Assembly (NCBI GenBank): GCA_963757135.1
Contig: CAVWQE010000006.1
Location: forward strand, 186,001 to 250,000
DNA: 64,000 bases
Reading direction: 5' to 3'
From: Gp1-AA145 sp963757135
GTDB lineage: Bacteria > Acidobacteriota > Terriglobia > Terriglobales > Acidobacteriaceae
Below, in pieces: positions 16,599 to 25,956 of the stretch. The notes beneath the pieces are model-generated. The model had not been told where the DNA came from and searched no databases. It saw nothing but the letters and a program-made list of their open reading frames with translations. The translations under genes and the position numbers were made by a program. How positions within the stretch are numbered: the stretch's first letter is position 1; each line of letters opens with the position of its first letter.

Positions 16599-17882
16599 TT
16601 AAGCTGCTTTCCGTTTTTGCGCCGCACTTAGAAGCGCCCGTAATCTCTGTCCCACGATCATCTCTTCTCCCGGCTTGATCGTCATGGAAACCAGTTCGAT
16701 ATGGTCGGGCTGTTTGCGCTCTTTCGCCGTGGGATTGGGGTTGCCTTCGCGAACAGCGGTCACAAGGCTCGGATTGTCTGTTCCAAGAACTTCAATCACC
16801 GGGCTGCCGGCCCGCAGGTCCGCAACGCAATCGTTCAAGCTGTAACCCCAGGCCTGCTGGTCCCACGAAACTTTCAGCGTTGGATATCGATTACCATCTT
16901 CGGGAACGTAAACGTTGGTGGTTACGCCGGGCACAGTGTCCACAAGCTTGCGAATACGATCGATACGGGCGTTCCATTCGCTGTAAAGTTTTTTCTCGTC
17001 AACCTTGAGCCAGGTCTCAAGCGCGGTTAGGCAACCAATCACTTCCTCTTTCCCTACTTTCATCGGGCGACAAACAGCGCCCTCGCGTGGATTGGAGTTC
17101 ATTAGAGCCGCCTCAATCAGGTCTTTTCTCCCCAGCAGCAGTCCGCTGCATTGCGGGCCACGCAAGCCTTTTCCGCCCGAAAAACAATAAAGATCAATTC
17201 CCATTCGCGCGTAAAGTTTGGCATTCTCGACAGGAGGTATGCCGGCAGCATCGTCCATCAACAGCGGAACTTTGTGGTCTTTTGCTATAGCGACTTCCCG
17301 CTGAAGTTTTTCGCCGAGATCGGTGGTGTAGATCATCGCCGTGTTCTCGTTGATAGCATTTGTCAGGTCTTCGTCAGAACGCACCAGCACCAGCTTGGCT
17401 CCAGCCAGACGGATTGCGCTATCGAACGCGCTCCGTCCGCCAACCATTACCACTTCGTGCTTCATGCCTGTCGTGTCGGGCAACTGCCAGATCTTTTTAT
17501 CATCGGTTCCAGCTATGCATGCGGCGGTGGAAGCCGCCATCGCACCCGCTGAGCCGGATGTGACCATCCCAGACTCTGCTCCCGTCAACTCCGACAATCG
17601 CCGCCCAACCGCGCGCTGAAGGTCAATCATGTTGACGAAATACTCGGCGGCCTCTAACTGTGCTTGACGAACTTCCGGAAATTCGAGCGACCCGCTCAGA
17701 TACGTCCAGGTGCCGCGACAGTTGATAACGGTCTTCACCCCAAGACGTGTGTAAACGTTCTGTCGAGGATCTTTTCCGACCGCGCTGGCGGCCTCGGCAT
17801 AGAGATCGCGCGCCGCGATCTGCGTCAGAAGAGGCGCTGCTGCCAGCACTTTCATGAAAGACCGACGTCCTGAACTGTTCAT
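16599..17882 (-). CDS. Tat-exported PLP-dependent enzyme of the SelA fold
   Basis: 427 residues, ATG 17882 with AAGGAG. The N-terminus has a twin-arginine motif (GRRSFMKVLAAAPLLTQ). The body is the SelA / D-glucosaminate-6-phosphate ammonia-lyase branch of fold-type I PLP enzymes: NVYTRLGVKTVINCRGTWTY, TGAESGMVTSGSAGAMA, LMDDAAGIPP, and the PLP-lysine block FSGGKGLRGPQCSGLLLG. Enzymes in this branch eliminate or racemise amino acids or amino sugars. Export by Tat fits a cofactor loaded in the cytosol. It is not the selenocysteine synthase itself: it is exported and lacks a tRNA-binding N-terminal region. Likely operon: cupin, this gene, triple RidA. Confidence 0.85.
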   Translation of the reverse strand: MNSSGRRSFMKVLAAAPLLTQIAARDLYAEAASAVGKDPRQNVYTRLGVKTVINCRGTWTYLSGSLEFPEVRQAQLEAAEYFVNMIDLQRAVGRRLSELTGAESGMVTSGSAGAMAASTAACIAGTDDKKIWQLPDTTGMKHEVVMVGGRSAFDSAIRLAGAKLVLVRSDEDLTNAINENTAMIYTTDLGEKLQREVAIAKDHKVPLLMDDAAGIPPVENAKLYARMGIDLYCFSGGKGLRGPQCSGLLLGRKDLIEAALMNSNPREGAVCRPMKVGKEEVIGCLTALETWLKVDEKKLYSEWNARIDRIRKLVDTVPGVTTNVYVPEDGNRYPTLKVSWDQQAWGYSLNDCVADLRAGSPVIEVLGTDNPSLVTAVREGNPNPTAKERKQPDHIELVSMTIKPGEEMIVGQRLRALLSAAQKRKAA

Positions 17883-17909
17883 CCCTGTCTCCTTAAGTAA
17901 GCTCTGTTT

Positions 17910-18797
17910 TCAGTCTGGTTCGTTATGCAAAAATATCTGCGACCGGACGGCCAAAATATACGCCTTCTTTCCTTCATTCTTCTGGTTGTAAAACCCCACC
18001 GTGCAGTTCGGACGAAAGTAATATGCGTCTCCTGCTTTCGCCGCATGGCGGCCTTCCACTCCGTCCGTACCGCCGCCTGCAACCATCTCACCCTCGCCAT
18101 CGACGACGAGGTAGATTTCCTCCGCTGCCTGATGGTGATGCGGAAAGTTTGTCCCCCCGGGTACGAAATCCATCCAGAAAAGGCTGGTCACAACATACGC
18201 CGCATCGATCGCGTCTCGCGTTGCCGTTCTGGGGCCAATCATCAATTTGTACTGAACCGACACCGGATGGCCCTGGACTGTCTCTTCCTTCAGGTCGTCG
18301 AGGTTGGCAATCTTAGGATGCAGCGCCGGTTGGTCAATCGCAATGGACTTCGGTATCGCGAAGGTCATGACCACGACTTTTAACGGGTCGGCTGCGCTGT
18401 TCTCGATCGAATGTCTCACCCCTGGAGGTAAATACGTGAAATCGCTTCGGCGCAGAGGGCGTGTTTCATCTCCGAAGTGCAGGACACCGGCGCCGCTTAG
18501 GATGAAGTAAATTTCCTCCCGTCGTTCATAGATCACCGGATTGCAATTACCTTTCGCCGCGACGGTGAGCTCTCCGAACCTGGAGACGTTTTGCAAGGCA
18601 TGACCCTGCTCATCTCCTTCGCCAAAAATCGGAGTGTAACGGCAGTCTGCCGTCGATAGATCAACTTTTGCCTCCTGCAAAGTCGGGACAAAACGGCGAA
18701 GCCAGGTAGGATCAACTGACCGGTCTTGCGCCAGCAGGTTCGGCGTCACGAGCACAAAAGCTACTAGAAATAATTTCACAGTGGATCCCAAGTTCAT
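17910..18797 (-). CDS. Exported double-cupin protein
   Basis: 295 residues from the ATG at 18797 (AGGAAG 6 bp upstream); signal peptide ends about residue 24 (NLLAQ). Two cupin barrels: about 60-150 (EEIYFILSGAGVLHFGD, YLPPGVRHSIEN) and about 195-285 (PHHHQAAEEIYLVVDGEGEM, AGDAYYFRPNCTVGFY). The second has the HHH...E...C arrangement; the first keeps E and H. Bicupins of this kind bind a divalent metal and act as isomerases, dioxygenases or sugar-binding proteins. The gene leads the putative operon with the exported PLP enzyme and RidA protein, 27 bp downstream. Confidence 0.85.
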   Translation of the reverse strand: MNLGSTVKLFLVAFVLVTPNLLAQDRSVDPTWLRRFVPTLQEAKVDLSTADCRYTPIFGEGDEQGHALQNVSRFGELTVAAKGNCNPVIYERREEIYFILSGAGVLHFGDETRPLRRSDFTYLPPGVRHSIENSAADPLKVVVMTFAIPKSIAIDQPALHPKIANLDDLKEETVQGHPVSVQYKLMIGPRTATRDAIDAAYVVTSLFWMDFVPGGTNFPHHHQAAEEIYLVVDGEGEMVAGGGTDGVEGRHAAKAGDAYYFRPNCTVGFYNQKNEGKKAYILAVRSQIFLHNEPD

Positions 18798-18944
18798 GAT
18801 TAGCTTCCTATTAGTACAGGATAATTCGGCAGCAATCAAAACGTTTCAGTTCAGTGGTCCCGAGGAAAAGCAGTGACGCAGTTTGAAGATGCAGTCGCAC
18901 GTGATACCCTCGACACCCGTCAACTCCTCGGAGACCGTCAAAGT

Positions 18945-20339
18945 ATGCCTCGACAACATCGGCGAGCTCAGATACTTGTAATCGCTGCAAACCTCTCTCT
19001 GCTCCTGACGATTCTGCTGTTGCCTCTTCAGAAAGCCGAGCCGGCGCAAACGGCAAATCCGCCGTGTCAGATTACTCCGGCCGATTACAAAGGATGGCAT
19101 GCGCAACAGATTTCTAACCGTTGGATACAGTTGCTCGTGGTTCCGCAAAATGGCGGACGACTCATGCAGGTAACGTTTGCCGGCCATCCATATCTGTTCG
19201 TCAACCCGAAATACGAAGGCCAATATTTTCCGCCGACTCAGAGCAAATGGTTCAACTATGGAGGAGACAAGATCTGGCTGCTACCCGAGGGCAATGACGA
19301 TGAGCAGCACTGGCCCGGCGGCTCCGATGTCATTGACGATGGCCCGTTCATGTTTCGCAAGATTTCTGAAGGCCAGCAATGCGAGGTCGAACTTACCAGT
19401 CCCGCAGATCCGCAATCCGGAATCCAATTCGTGCGAACCATCCACCTTGATGCCGACAGTCCTCGAATCAAGTTTCACGTCAGTATGAAAAACATCACCG
19501 GACACGGCGTCGAATGGTCGATGCAATCCGTCTCGCAATACGACACGTCCATCTCGGCAAGCCACTCCCGCCTCAACAATGATTTCTGGGCGTTCACGCC
19601 GGTTAACCCTTCCAGCCAATATTTAAACCGCTATCACGTTCGTTTCGGCCCTGCTGAAAATCGCGCCGCCTCGGTCAGAGATGACGGGATGTTCGTGGTT
19701 CATTACGCGCATATGGCCGCCGAACTCTGGATCGATTCAGTTGCCGGCTGGCTGGCGGTCGCTGATGGAAATTCTGGTTTCACGATGGTCGAGCGATTTC
19801 GATATGAGGAGAAACAACCCTACCCGGGTCATGCTTCAGTGATCTTCTGGACGAACGGGGCCGGACTGAAGCTGGGCGACGACGGAATTCCATCTTTAGG
19901 CTCTGACGAAGAGGACGACTCTCCCTACTACATGGAGGCAGAGGTAAACTCGCCTGTTTGCCGGTTGCGCCCAGGTGAAACCTGCGATCTTGATACCGAA
20001 TGGTTCCCGACTCGTGGCGGACGGGAGCTTCAGGCGTTTTCAGAAGCAGGGATCATCGCGCACCCGCTGCGTGCGACTCGTCTGGCCAGCGGCAAGATCA
20101 AGCTTTCAGGTTCTTTTGGAGTTTTCTTTTCCGGCCGCCTCGTCGCGCGCTTGTACGACGAGCATGGTGCAAGCCTGGGAGCGATGCCCATCATTGACGT
20201 GAGCCCAACCGAGCCTGTATCGCTGGATCAGGAAATCTCTTGTCCTGAAAAAGTCGCGCGGCTCTCGCTTCACCTTGAAAACGATGCAGTGGACCGCGGT
20301 TCGCTGCAGGAAGTTCGCGTGCAAAGGGAAAGCCGCTGA
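18945..20339 (+). CDS. DUF4380-type secreted protein
   Basis: 464 residues from the ATG at 18945, which puts a signal peptide (RRAQILVIAANLSLLLTILLL) close to the N-terminus; a GTG at 18873 with GAGGA upstream would add 24 residues. The mature part (RWIQLLVVPQNGGRLMQVTF, YFPPTQSKWFNYGGDKIWLLPEG, DSPRIKFHVSMKN) matches DUF4380, a galactose-mutarotase-like beta-sandwich of unknown function. It ends two bases before the PQQ dehydrogenase gene, so the two are co-transcribed, which suggests a sugar- or polyol-related role. Confidence 0.75.
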   Translation: MPRQHRRAQILVIAANLSLLLTILLLPLQKAEPAQTANPPCQITPADYKGWHAQQISNRWIQLLVVPQNGGRLMQVTFAGHPYLFVNPKYEGQYFPPTQSKWFNYGGDKIWLLPEGNDDEQHWPGGSDVIDDGPFMFRKISEGQQCEVELTSPADPQSGIQFVRTIHLDADSPRIKFHVSMKNITGHGVEWSMQSVSQYDTSISASHSRLNNDFWAFTPVNPSSQYLNRYHVRFGPAENRAASVRDDGMFVVHYAHMAAELWIDSVAGWLAVADGNSGFTMVERFRYEEKQPYPGHASVIFWTNGAGLKLGDDGIPSLGSDEEDDSPYYMEAEVNSPVCRLRPGETCDLDTEWFPTRGGRELQAFSEAGIIAHPLRATRLASGKIKLSGSFGVFFSGRLVARLYDEHGASLGAMPIIDVSPTEPVSLDQEISCPEKVARLSLHLENDAVDRGSLQEVRVQRESR

Positions 20340-20341
20340 AA

Positions 20342-21982
20342 ATGTGCACCGGCTCAAGATCACTTCTGCTGATCTTGTTTGTCCTCGCTCCAGCCATGGA
20401 CAGATCGCATTCGTACGCGCAAGATTCCCCCGTCACCTCTAGTGCTCGTGTCGGAAAAGAAGATCTACTGTCGACGCCCGTCGCAACCAATTGGACTTCT
20501 TATAACGGCGATTACACCGGACGACGCTATAGCAGCTTGCATGAAATCGATACCGCGAATGTTCATGCGCTCCGTACAGCCTGGGTCTTCCATCCCGGAA
20601 ATTCAGAAAAGCTTGAGGCTACCCCGTTAGTCGTGAATGGCGTGATGTATCTGACGTCGGCTAACGATGCGTTCGCGTTGGACGCGAGAACCGGACGACG
20701 CCTCTGGCGTTACCATCGGGAAGTGAGTTCGGGTTTGCTGGACGATGCGTCCGCTCATAAAAGTCGCGGCGTCGCAGTCTGGGACAACTTCGTTTACACG
20801 GAAACTGACGATGCCCACCTGCTCTGCCTCGATGCGCGCTCCGGCGATCTACGGTGGGAAGTCGAGTATGCGGACAAGGCGAAACATTACGGAGCGACGA
20901 GCGCGCCGCTGGTTGTAAACGGATCCGTCATCGTTGGCACTTCGGGGGGAGATTCCGGAGTGCGCGGGTTCGTCGCAGCTTACGACGCCATCAGTGGGAA
21001 ATTGAAGTGGCGGCTCTGGACCATCCCTGGCCCTGGAGAATTCGGCTCGTCGAGTTGGCCTGGTGACTCGTATCTGCATGGAGGCGCCACCACCTGGATG
21101 CCGGGCACATACGATCCAGAGTTAGACACGCTGTACTGGACGACCAGCAATGCTGCGCCGGACTTCGCAGGAGAAACCCGCCCCGGCGACGATCTCTACA
21201 CCGCCTGTGTGCTGGCCATCGATCCCAACTCAGGGAAAATGAAGTGGTACTTCCAGTTCACCCCGCATGATTTGTTCGATTACGACGCAAATGAAACCCC
21301 CGTTCTGGTGGACGTTCCGGAGAATGGCGTTACCAGGCACTTATTAGTCCAGGCCAACCGCAACGGTTTCCTCTACCTGCTCGACAGGACGAACGGAAAG
21401 TTCCTAAAGGCCACGGCTTTTGTCGAAAAGTTAAACTGGGCGACGGGCGTCAACTCGGCGGGTCGGCCGGTTCGCTCGGGGCGAATACCAAACAAGAAAG
21501 GCACATACATCTGCCCCGGCATCAACGGAGCGACGAATTGGTTTTCACCCTCTTACAATCCGGGCACGAAACTTTTTTATGTGATGGCTCTGGAGAGTTG
21601 CAGCATCGAGTACGCCTCGCCGGCGCCATTCGTGAAAGGCGAAACCTATTACAACACTGGAACCAAAGTTCCGCCCGGTCAACATGATCAGAAAGTGCTG
21701 CTCGCGTACTCCATGCCAGAGGGGAAGCTAGCGTGGCGCTACCCGCAGACTGGCCGTGGGGATTCTTGGGGTGGAACACTCACGACCGCCGGGGGGCTCG
21801 TGTTTTTTGCCGACGATGCCGGCTCGCTGGAGGCGGTAGAAGCACAGACCGGTCACGCCTTGTGGCACTTCAACACAGGCCAGAATATTTACGCTTCACC
21901 CATGACCTACGCTGTCGAGGACAGTCAATACGTCGCTATCGCAGCGGGAAGCGATGTTTTTTGCTTCTCGCTTCTTCATTGA
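20342..21982 (+). CDS. PQQ-dependent alcohol dehydrogenase, lanthanide type
   Basis: 546 residues with a signal peptide (about 1-27). Eight-bladed quinoprotein propeller: NWTSYNGDYTGRRYSSL at the start, repeated tryptophan docking motifs (DARTGRRLWRY, DARSGDLRWEVEY, DPNSGKMKWYF, AQTGHALWHF). The metal and catalytic block is HDLFDYDANETP; the aspartate pair D313-x-D315 is the hallmark of lanthanide-binding members, where calcium enzymes have Ala at the second place. The adjacent-cysteine pair seen in methanol dehydrogenases is missing. The enzyme would oxidise an alcohol, polyol or sugar in the periplasm and pass electrons to a cytochrome. No cytochrome c domain is fused. Confidence 0.88.
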   Translation: MCTGSRSLLLILFVLAPAMDRSHSYAQDSPVTSSARVGKEDLLSTPVATNWTSYNGDYTGRRYSSLHEIDTANVHALRTAWVFHPGNSEKLEATPLVVNGVMYLTSANDAFALDARTGRRLWRYHREVSSGLLDDASAHKSRGVAVWDNFVYTETDDAHLLCLDARSGDLRWEVEYADKAKHYGATSAPLVVNGSVIVGTSGGDSGVRGFVAAYDAISGKLKWRLWTIPGPGEFGSSSWPGDSYLHGGATTWMPGTYDPELDTLYWTTSNAAPDFAGETRPGDDLYTACVLAIDPNSGKMKWYFQFTPHDLFDYDANETPVLVDVPENGVTRHLLVQANRNGFLYLLDRTNGKFLKATAFVEKLNWATGVNSAGRPVRSGRIPNKKGTYICPGINGATNWFSPSYNPGTKLFYVMALESCSIEYASPAPFVKGETYYNTGTKVPPGQHDQKVLLAYSMPEGKLAWRYPQTGRGDSWGGTLTTAGGLVFFADDAGSLEAVEAQTGHALWHFNTGQNIYASPMTYAVEDSQYVAIAAGSDVFCFSLLH

Positions 21983-22258
21983 TCGGCTGACGCCCAGAGC
22001 AAACAATACGGATGTTCGTGCTATGAAGTTCTCACCGCCCTCCGAGTATGTAATTATCAATATTTCGTTTTATAGCGTTTTCTTTCTTTTTCTATCAATC
22101 CTCTGGGAAATCAACCTGAAAATCCACCGTAATTGGTGCCGCCAGCAAATTTTTGCTTGACAGAGAGGGGCGAACGCAACTAAACGTATGTAAACGAAAC
22201 AATGCGAAAGTTGGGATTTCGTTCTGTCCGCACTTGAGCCGTCTTGCAAGGAGCTCCT
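21983..22258. other. Intergenic region upstream of the TonB receptor
   Basis: About 275 bp, AT-richer than its surroundings (22040-22130), with the promoter-like elements listed separately near the right end. No gene seen. Confidence 0.4.
22157..22186 (+). promoter_or_regulatory. Possible sigma-70 promoter of the TonB receptor gene
   Basis: A perfect TTGACA at 22157-22162 is followed after 18 bp by TAAACG (22181-22186), a partial match to TATAAT. The start codon is at 22259 with AAGGAG at 22248-22253. Confidence 0.4.
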
Positions 22259-25200
22259 ATGAGTGCATCCCGGATTACGACCATTTTCCTTCCCGCGGTT
22301 CTCATCAGCGCGAGTTTGTTTTTCTGTGCTCCCGCCCACGCCCAGGCCAGTTACACCGCACAAATTCGGGGAACGGTAACTGACCAAACCGGCGCCGTGA
22401 TGCAAAACGCAAACGTTACCATCACCAACGTCGGAACCAACATCAGCACTGTCGCGAAAACGGATTCCAAAGGCTTGTATCTCCTGGCGGGACTCCGTCC
22501 CGACAGATATGTCATCAGAGCCGAGGCGCCAGGATTTCGTGCGCAGGAACAGAAGGATATTGTTCTGCAGGTTGATCAGCAGACGACGATCAATTTTGCT
22601 CTCTCGCCTGCAGGCGTGGTGACGACCATAGAGGTAACACAAGCGGCCCCACTCTTGGACACGGAAAGCGCCGCCCTCGGCACTGATGTCAGCAACGAGT
22701 ACGTCCGTGACATTCCCCTGTATGGCCGTAGCATGTTTGGGCTGGTGTTCTTGGCCGGCGGCGTCACAGAAACCACCGGTTCTGGCATCACGGATAACTA
22801 CCCGACCGGCACCAACTTTGTCTCCAACGGACAGCGCAATGCCACAGCACAAATTACGCTCGATGGCAGTCCTATTAGCGCGCCTGAACAAGGTGAAGGC
22901 GGCAACTCCAATGTCTATTACCAACCGTCAGTCGAGATCGTGCAGGAATTCAAAGTCCAGAACAACAGCTTCTCGGCTGAGTATGGAAACAACGGTGGCA
23001 CCATAGTCAATATGGTGCTCAAGCAAGGGGGAAATAATTTCCACGGTAGCGGCTGGTGGTATGGGCAAAGATCTAACTTTGATGCCCGCGATTATTTCAA
23101 CACCGGCGAAAAACCTGACCACGTTCGGGACCAGTATGGCTTCGCTCTCGGCGGGCCGATTAAGAGAAACAAGACCTTCTTTTTTGTAGATTTCGAGAAG
23201 GTGCGCCAGCAAGATCCGATCAACTTGGAAGGAATCGTTCCTACGCCCGACGAGCGGAACGGTATCTTTTCGAACGACCCGGCCAATCCCGGCGGAATCT
23301 ACGATCCCTGCGCCGGAAATCAAACATCTTCAACCCCGTGTCCACACGCTCGCTTTTCAAATGACGTTATCCCGGCAAGCGAGATTGATCCCATTGGGCA
23401 GGCGATCCTGAATCTTTACCCGATGCCCAACATTCCAAATGCAACATTTCCTGATCCTAACTGGCGCCAGGTGATCGTCAGCAGCGATCCAGGATGGCAA
23501 TTCGACGTCAAATTGGACCATCAATTCAGCAGCAATCACAAGCTTAGTGGCCGCTACAGCCGTCACCACGATGTGTTTACGGCGCCCACAGTCATCGGCA
23601 ACGGCGACCAGGGTGATGGCTTCATTGGAACGACCACCCCTCAGAACGGAGGGGCTGAGTACAACTGGGCGGTCAAGCCAACCATGCTGTGGACTAATCG
23701 CTTCAGCGTGGACCGCGTGAATGCCCCCGTTACGGCGAACAAGTACCCAACACTCAGCGACGTGGGTTTGTCGCCGGATCTCGCGGCAAACGGACTCACG
23801 CGCATTCCGGCCATCGACGTCGATGATCCGTTCGTCGATCTGTTTACCCAATGCTGCGTTGACACCCACTTCGCCCACACCCTGGTTAGCTACTCGTCTG
23901 CTTTGCAATGGGTAAACGGAGCTCATTCCATCAAGTTCGGCGGCGAGCAGCGTGTATTCTTTAATTACTTTTGGCAGCCCGACAATCCCACCGGTATTTT
24001 CAATTTCTCCCGCGATGTAACCACTTCCCAACCCAATACTGGCTTGGGTGATTCGGGTGAGGGAAATCCATTTGCGACGATCCTGCTCGGTTACCCTCAT
24101 GATGCGTCAATACATCTGGTACCCGCAGTGGCCGACAAATCGAAAGAAACCGCCTTCTTTGTACAGGACGACTGGAAGGCTACGCCCAAGCTGACGCTGA
24201 ACTTGGGATTACGCTATGAATGGAGCACTCCGTACACCGAGCGTTACAACCGGCTACAGTTCAATGATTTCACGGGAGACACGGGAATAAACATTCCGGT
24301 GAGCCGGAACTTGGATGACCCCAACGACCCCAACAACCCGAACATTGACTTTGGCCAGATCGGCGAAATTCGGGGCACCAGCACCTTCGCAACATCTGGT
24401 CGACGCAATTCGCCGGTGGATCGCAACAACTTCGCTCCGCGTTTTGGTTTCGCTTATCAACTGGAGTCCAATACCGTGTTGCGTGGTGGCGCCGGAGTCT
24501 TCTATGGCATGAACGTCGCCACCAACTTCCAGTACGCCGGACCCGCATTCGCGAAAACGGCGAATATCTTCTTCACCAAAGACAATTTCGACCATCAATT
24601 CGCATGTCTAGGACCTTCGCCGACGCAACCAACTTGTACCAGCCCTTTTCCCGGTGGCCTAGCACCGCCGCAGGGAACCAAGTACGGCGATTTGGCACAG
24701 TGGGGCTTCGGCAATTCCAGCGACCTCGATACCGGGACAGCCCGTAATGCCGAGATCTATCAGTGGAATCTCGGAATTCAGCATATGTTCCCCGGGCAGA
24801 TTGTGGTTGCCGCTGACTATTCCGCGAACCGTAGTACGCACCTGCCTTGGGCGGGCGCGGGCGGTATCTCCACCCGCAATCGTAACTTCCTGCCCTCCTC
24901 GATTCGCAATTCCCTAGTTGCGGCATTGAATCCGACGCACGATCCAAACAATAATGCCGTTTCGAACTATCTCAACACGCAAGTCGCGAATCCCTTCCAG
25001 TGCTTCTTTACGGCGGGGGCGGCGCTAACTGGCTCATGGTGTCCGGCCAATCCGGTCTTCAACGCCGCTGACGTAGCAGATTCCCGCTACCTTGATCCCA
25101 CGATTCCGCAACAGTTGTTGCTGGAACCCTACCCGCAGTTTGATGGTGGTTTCGAAGGACTGCCTACGCTGAATGCCAACTCCTGGTATCACTCGCTACA

Positions 25201-25939
25201 GATTCGATTTCAGAAGCGTGCCAGCCACTACATCAGCTTTGAAGGAAACTACACTTTCTCGAAACTCACCGACGATTCCTCCGCTGGGCGAAATGCCTGG
25301 CTGGGTAACCTGTATCTGGACAATCCTCAAGTGCTTGACGATCTCAAGACGGAGCATTCAATCAGCGCCAATGACACGCCCCAACGCCTGACTGCCGCGA
25401 TCATTTTAGATATTCCTGTCGGCAAGGATCGGCTCATCGGGCGCGCGTTGAACCCCGTGCTGGATGCCATAGTCGGTGGATGGTCGCTTAACGGGGTCGT
25501 CACTTTTCAATCCGGCCAGCCGCTGGCTATCTATATGAGTGGCGACGCCGCACGCTTGGCTGACGGCAATCAGCGACCGAACGTGGTCTGCTCTCAACTC
25601 TCCACTAGCTTGAACTATCACGATGCCGCGAGGACCGGCGCGCCTATCCTTGATCAGAACTGTTTTGCCGACCCAGGTGACAACATTCCGGGCGACGCGC
25701 CTCGCTATTTCTCCAATTTGCGCGGCGACGGGATCCGCAACCTGGACGCTTCGCTAACCAAGGAGTTCACGATCCGCGAGGGCAAGATTCTCCAGGTGCG
25801 GGCCGAGATGTTCAACGCATTCAATCATCAACGCTTCGCGTTCCCGGATACGGCATTCGGAGAGGACGGTTTTGGGCAAGTCACATCAACGACCAACAAC
25901 TTCCGCAGAATGCAGTTTGGAGCGCGTTTCCAATTCTGA
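22259..25939 (+). CDS. Oar-like TonB-dependent receptor
   Basis: 1226 residues from the ATG at 22259. Signal peptide (about 1-28, HAQA), carboxypeptidase-regulatory-like domain (about 30-110; IRGTVTDQTGAVMQNANVTI, GLYLLAGLRPDRYVIRAEA), plug domain (about 120-260; SVEIVQEFKVQNNSFSAEYG, NNGGTIVNMVLKQGGNNFHG) and a large beta barrel ending in FRRMQFGARFQF. Length and layout are those of the expanded Oar-like receptor family in Acidobacteriota, thought to import large substrates such as glycan or peptide pieces across the outer membrane with TonB energy. The gene lies between the DUF4380-PQQ pair and a glycosidase-like gene, all on the plus strand, so a carbohydrate substrate is likely. Confidence 0.95.
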   Translation: MSASRITTIFLPAVLISASLFFCAPAHAQASYTAQIRGTVTDQTGAVMQNANVTITNVGTNISTVAKTDSKGLYLLAGLRPDRYVIRAEAPGFRAQEQKDIVLQVDQQTTINFALSPAGVVTTIEVTQAAPLLDTESAALGTDVSNEYVRDIPLYGRSMFGLVFLAGGVTETTGSGITDNYPTGTNFVSNGQRNATAQITLDGSPISAPEQGEGGNSNVYYQPSVEIVQEFKVQNNSFSAEYGNNGGTIVNMVLKQGGNNFHGSGWWYGQRSNFDARDYFNTGEKPDHVRDQYGFALGGPIKRNKTFFFVDFEKVRQQDPINLEGIVPTPDERNGIFSNDPANPGGIYDPCAGNQTSSTPCPHARFSNDVIPASEIDPIGQAILNLYPMPNIPNATFPDPNWRQVIVSSDPGWQFDVKLDHQFSSNHKLSGRYSRHHDVFTAPTVIGNGDQGDGFIGTTTPQNGGAEYNWAVKPTMLWTNRFSVDRVNAPVTANKYPTLSDVGLSPDLAANGLTRIPAIDVDDPFVDLFTQCCVDTHFAHTLVSYSSALQWVNGAHSIKFGGEQRVFFNYFWQPDNPTGIFNFSRDVTTSQPNTGLGDSGEGNPFATILLGYPHDASIHLVPAVADKSKETAFFVQDDWKATPKLTLNLGLRYEWSTPYTERYNRLQFNDFTGDTGINIPVSRNLDDPNDPNNPNIDFGQIGEIRGTSTFATSGRRNSPVDRNNFAPRFGFAYQLESNTVLRGGAGVFYGMNVATNFQYAGPAFAKTANIFFTKDNFDHQFACLGPSPTQPTCTSPFPGGLAPPQGTKYGDLAQWGFGNSSDLDTGTARNAEIYQWNLGIQHMFPGQIVVAADYSANRSTHLPWAGAGGISTRNRNFLPSSIRNSLVAALNPTHDPNNNAVSNYLNTQVANPFQCFFTAGAALTGSWCPANPVFNAADVADSRYLDPTIPQQLLLEPYPQFDGGFEGLPTLNANSWYHSLQIRFQKRASHYISFEGNYTFSKLTDDSSAGRNAWLGNLYLDNPQVLDDLKTEHSISANDTPQRLTAAIILDIPVGKDRLIGRALNPVLDAIVGGWSLNGVVTFQSGQPLAIYMSGDAARLADGNQRPNVVCSQLSTSLNYHDAARTGAPILDQNCFADPGDNIPGDAPRYFSNLRGDGIRNLDASLTKEFTIREGKILQVRAEMFNAFNHQRFAFPDTAFGEDGFGQVTSTTNNFRRMQFGARFQF

Positions 25940-25956
25940 TCGGCGACCCACATCGC

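Noticed and set aside
16599..17882. SelA-like protein as the selenocysteine synthase serving the two selenoproteins
   Set aside because: It has a twin-arginine export signal and lacks an N-terminal tRNA-binding region; it belongs to the wider SelA-fold PLP group. Real Sec machinery must be elsewhere.
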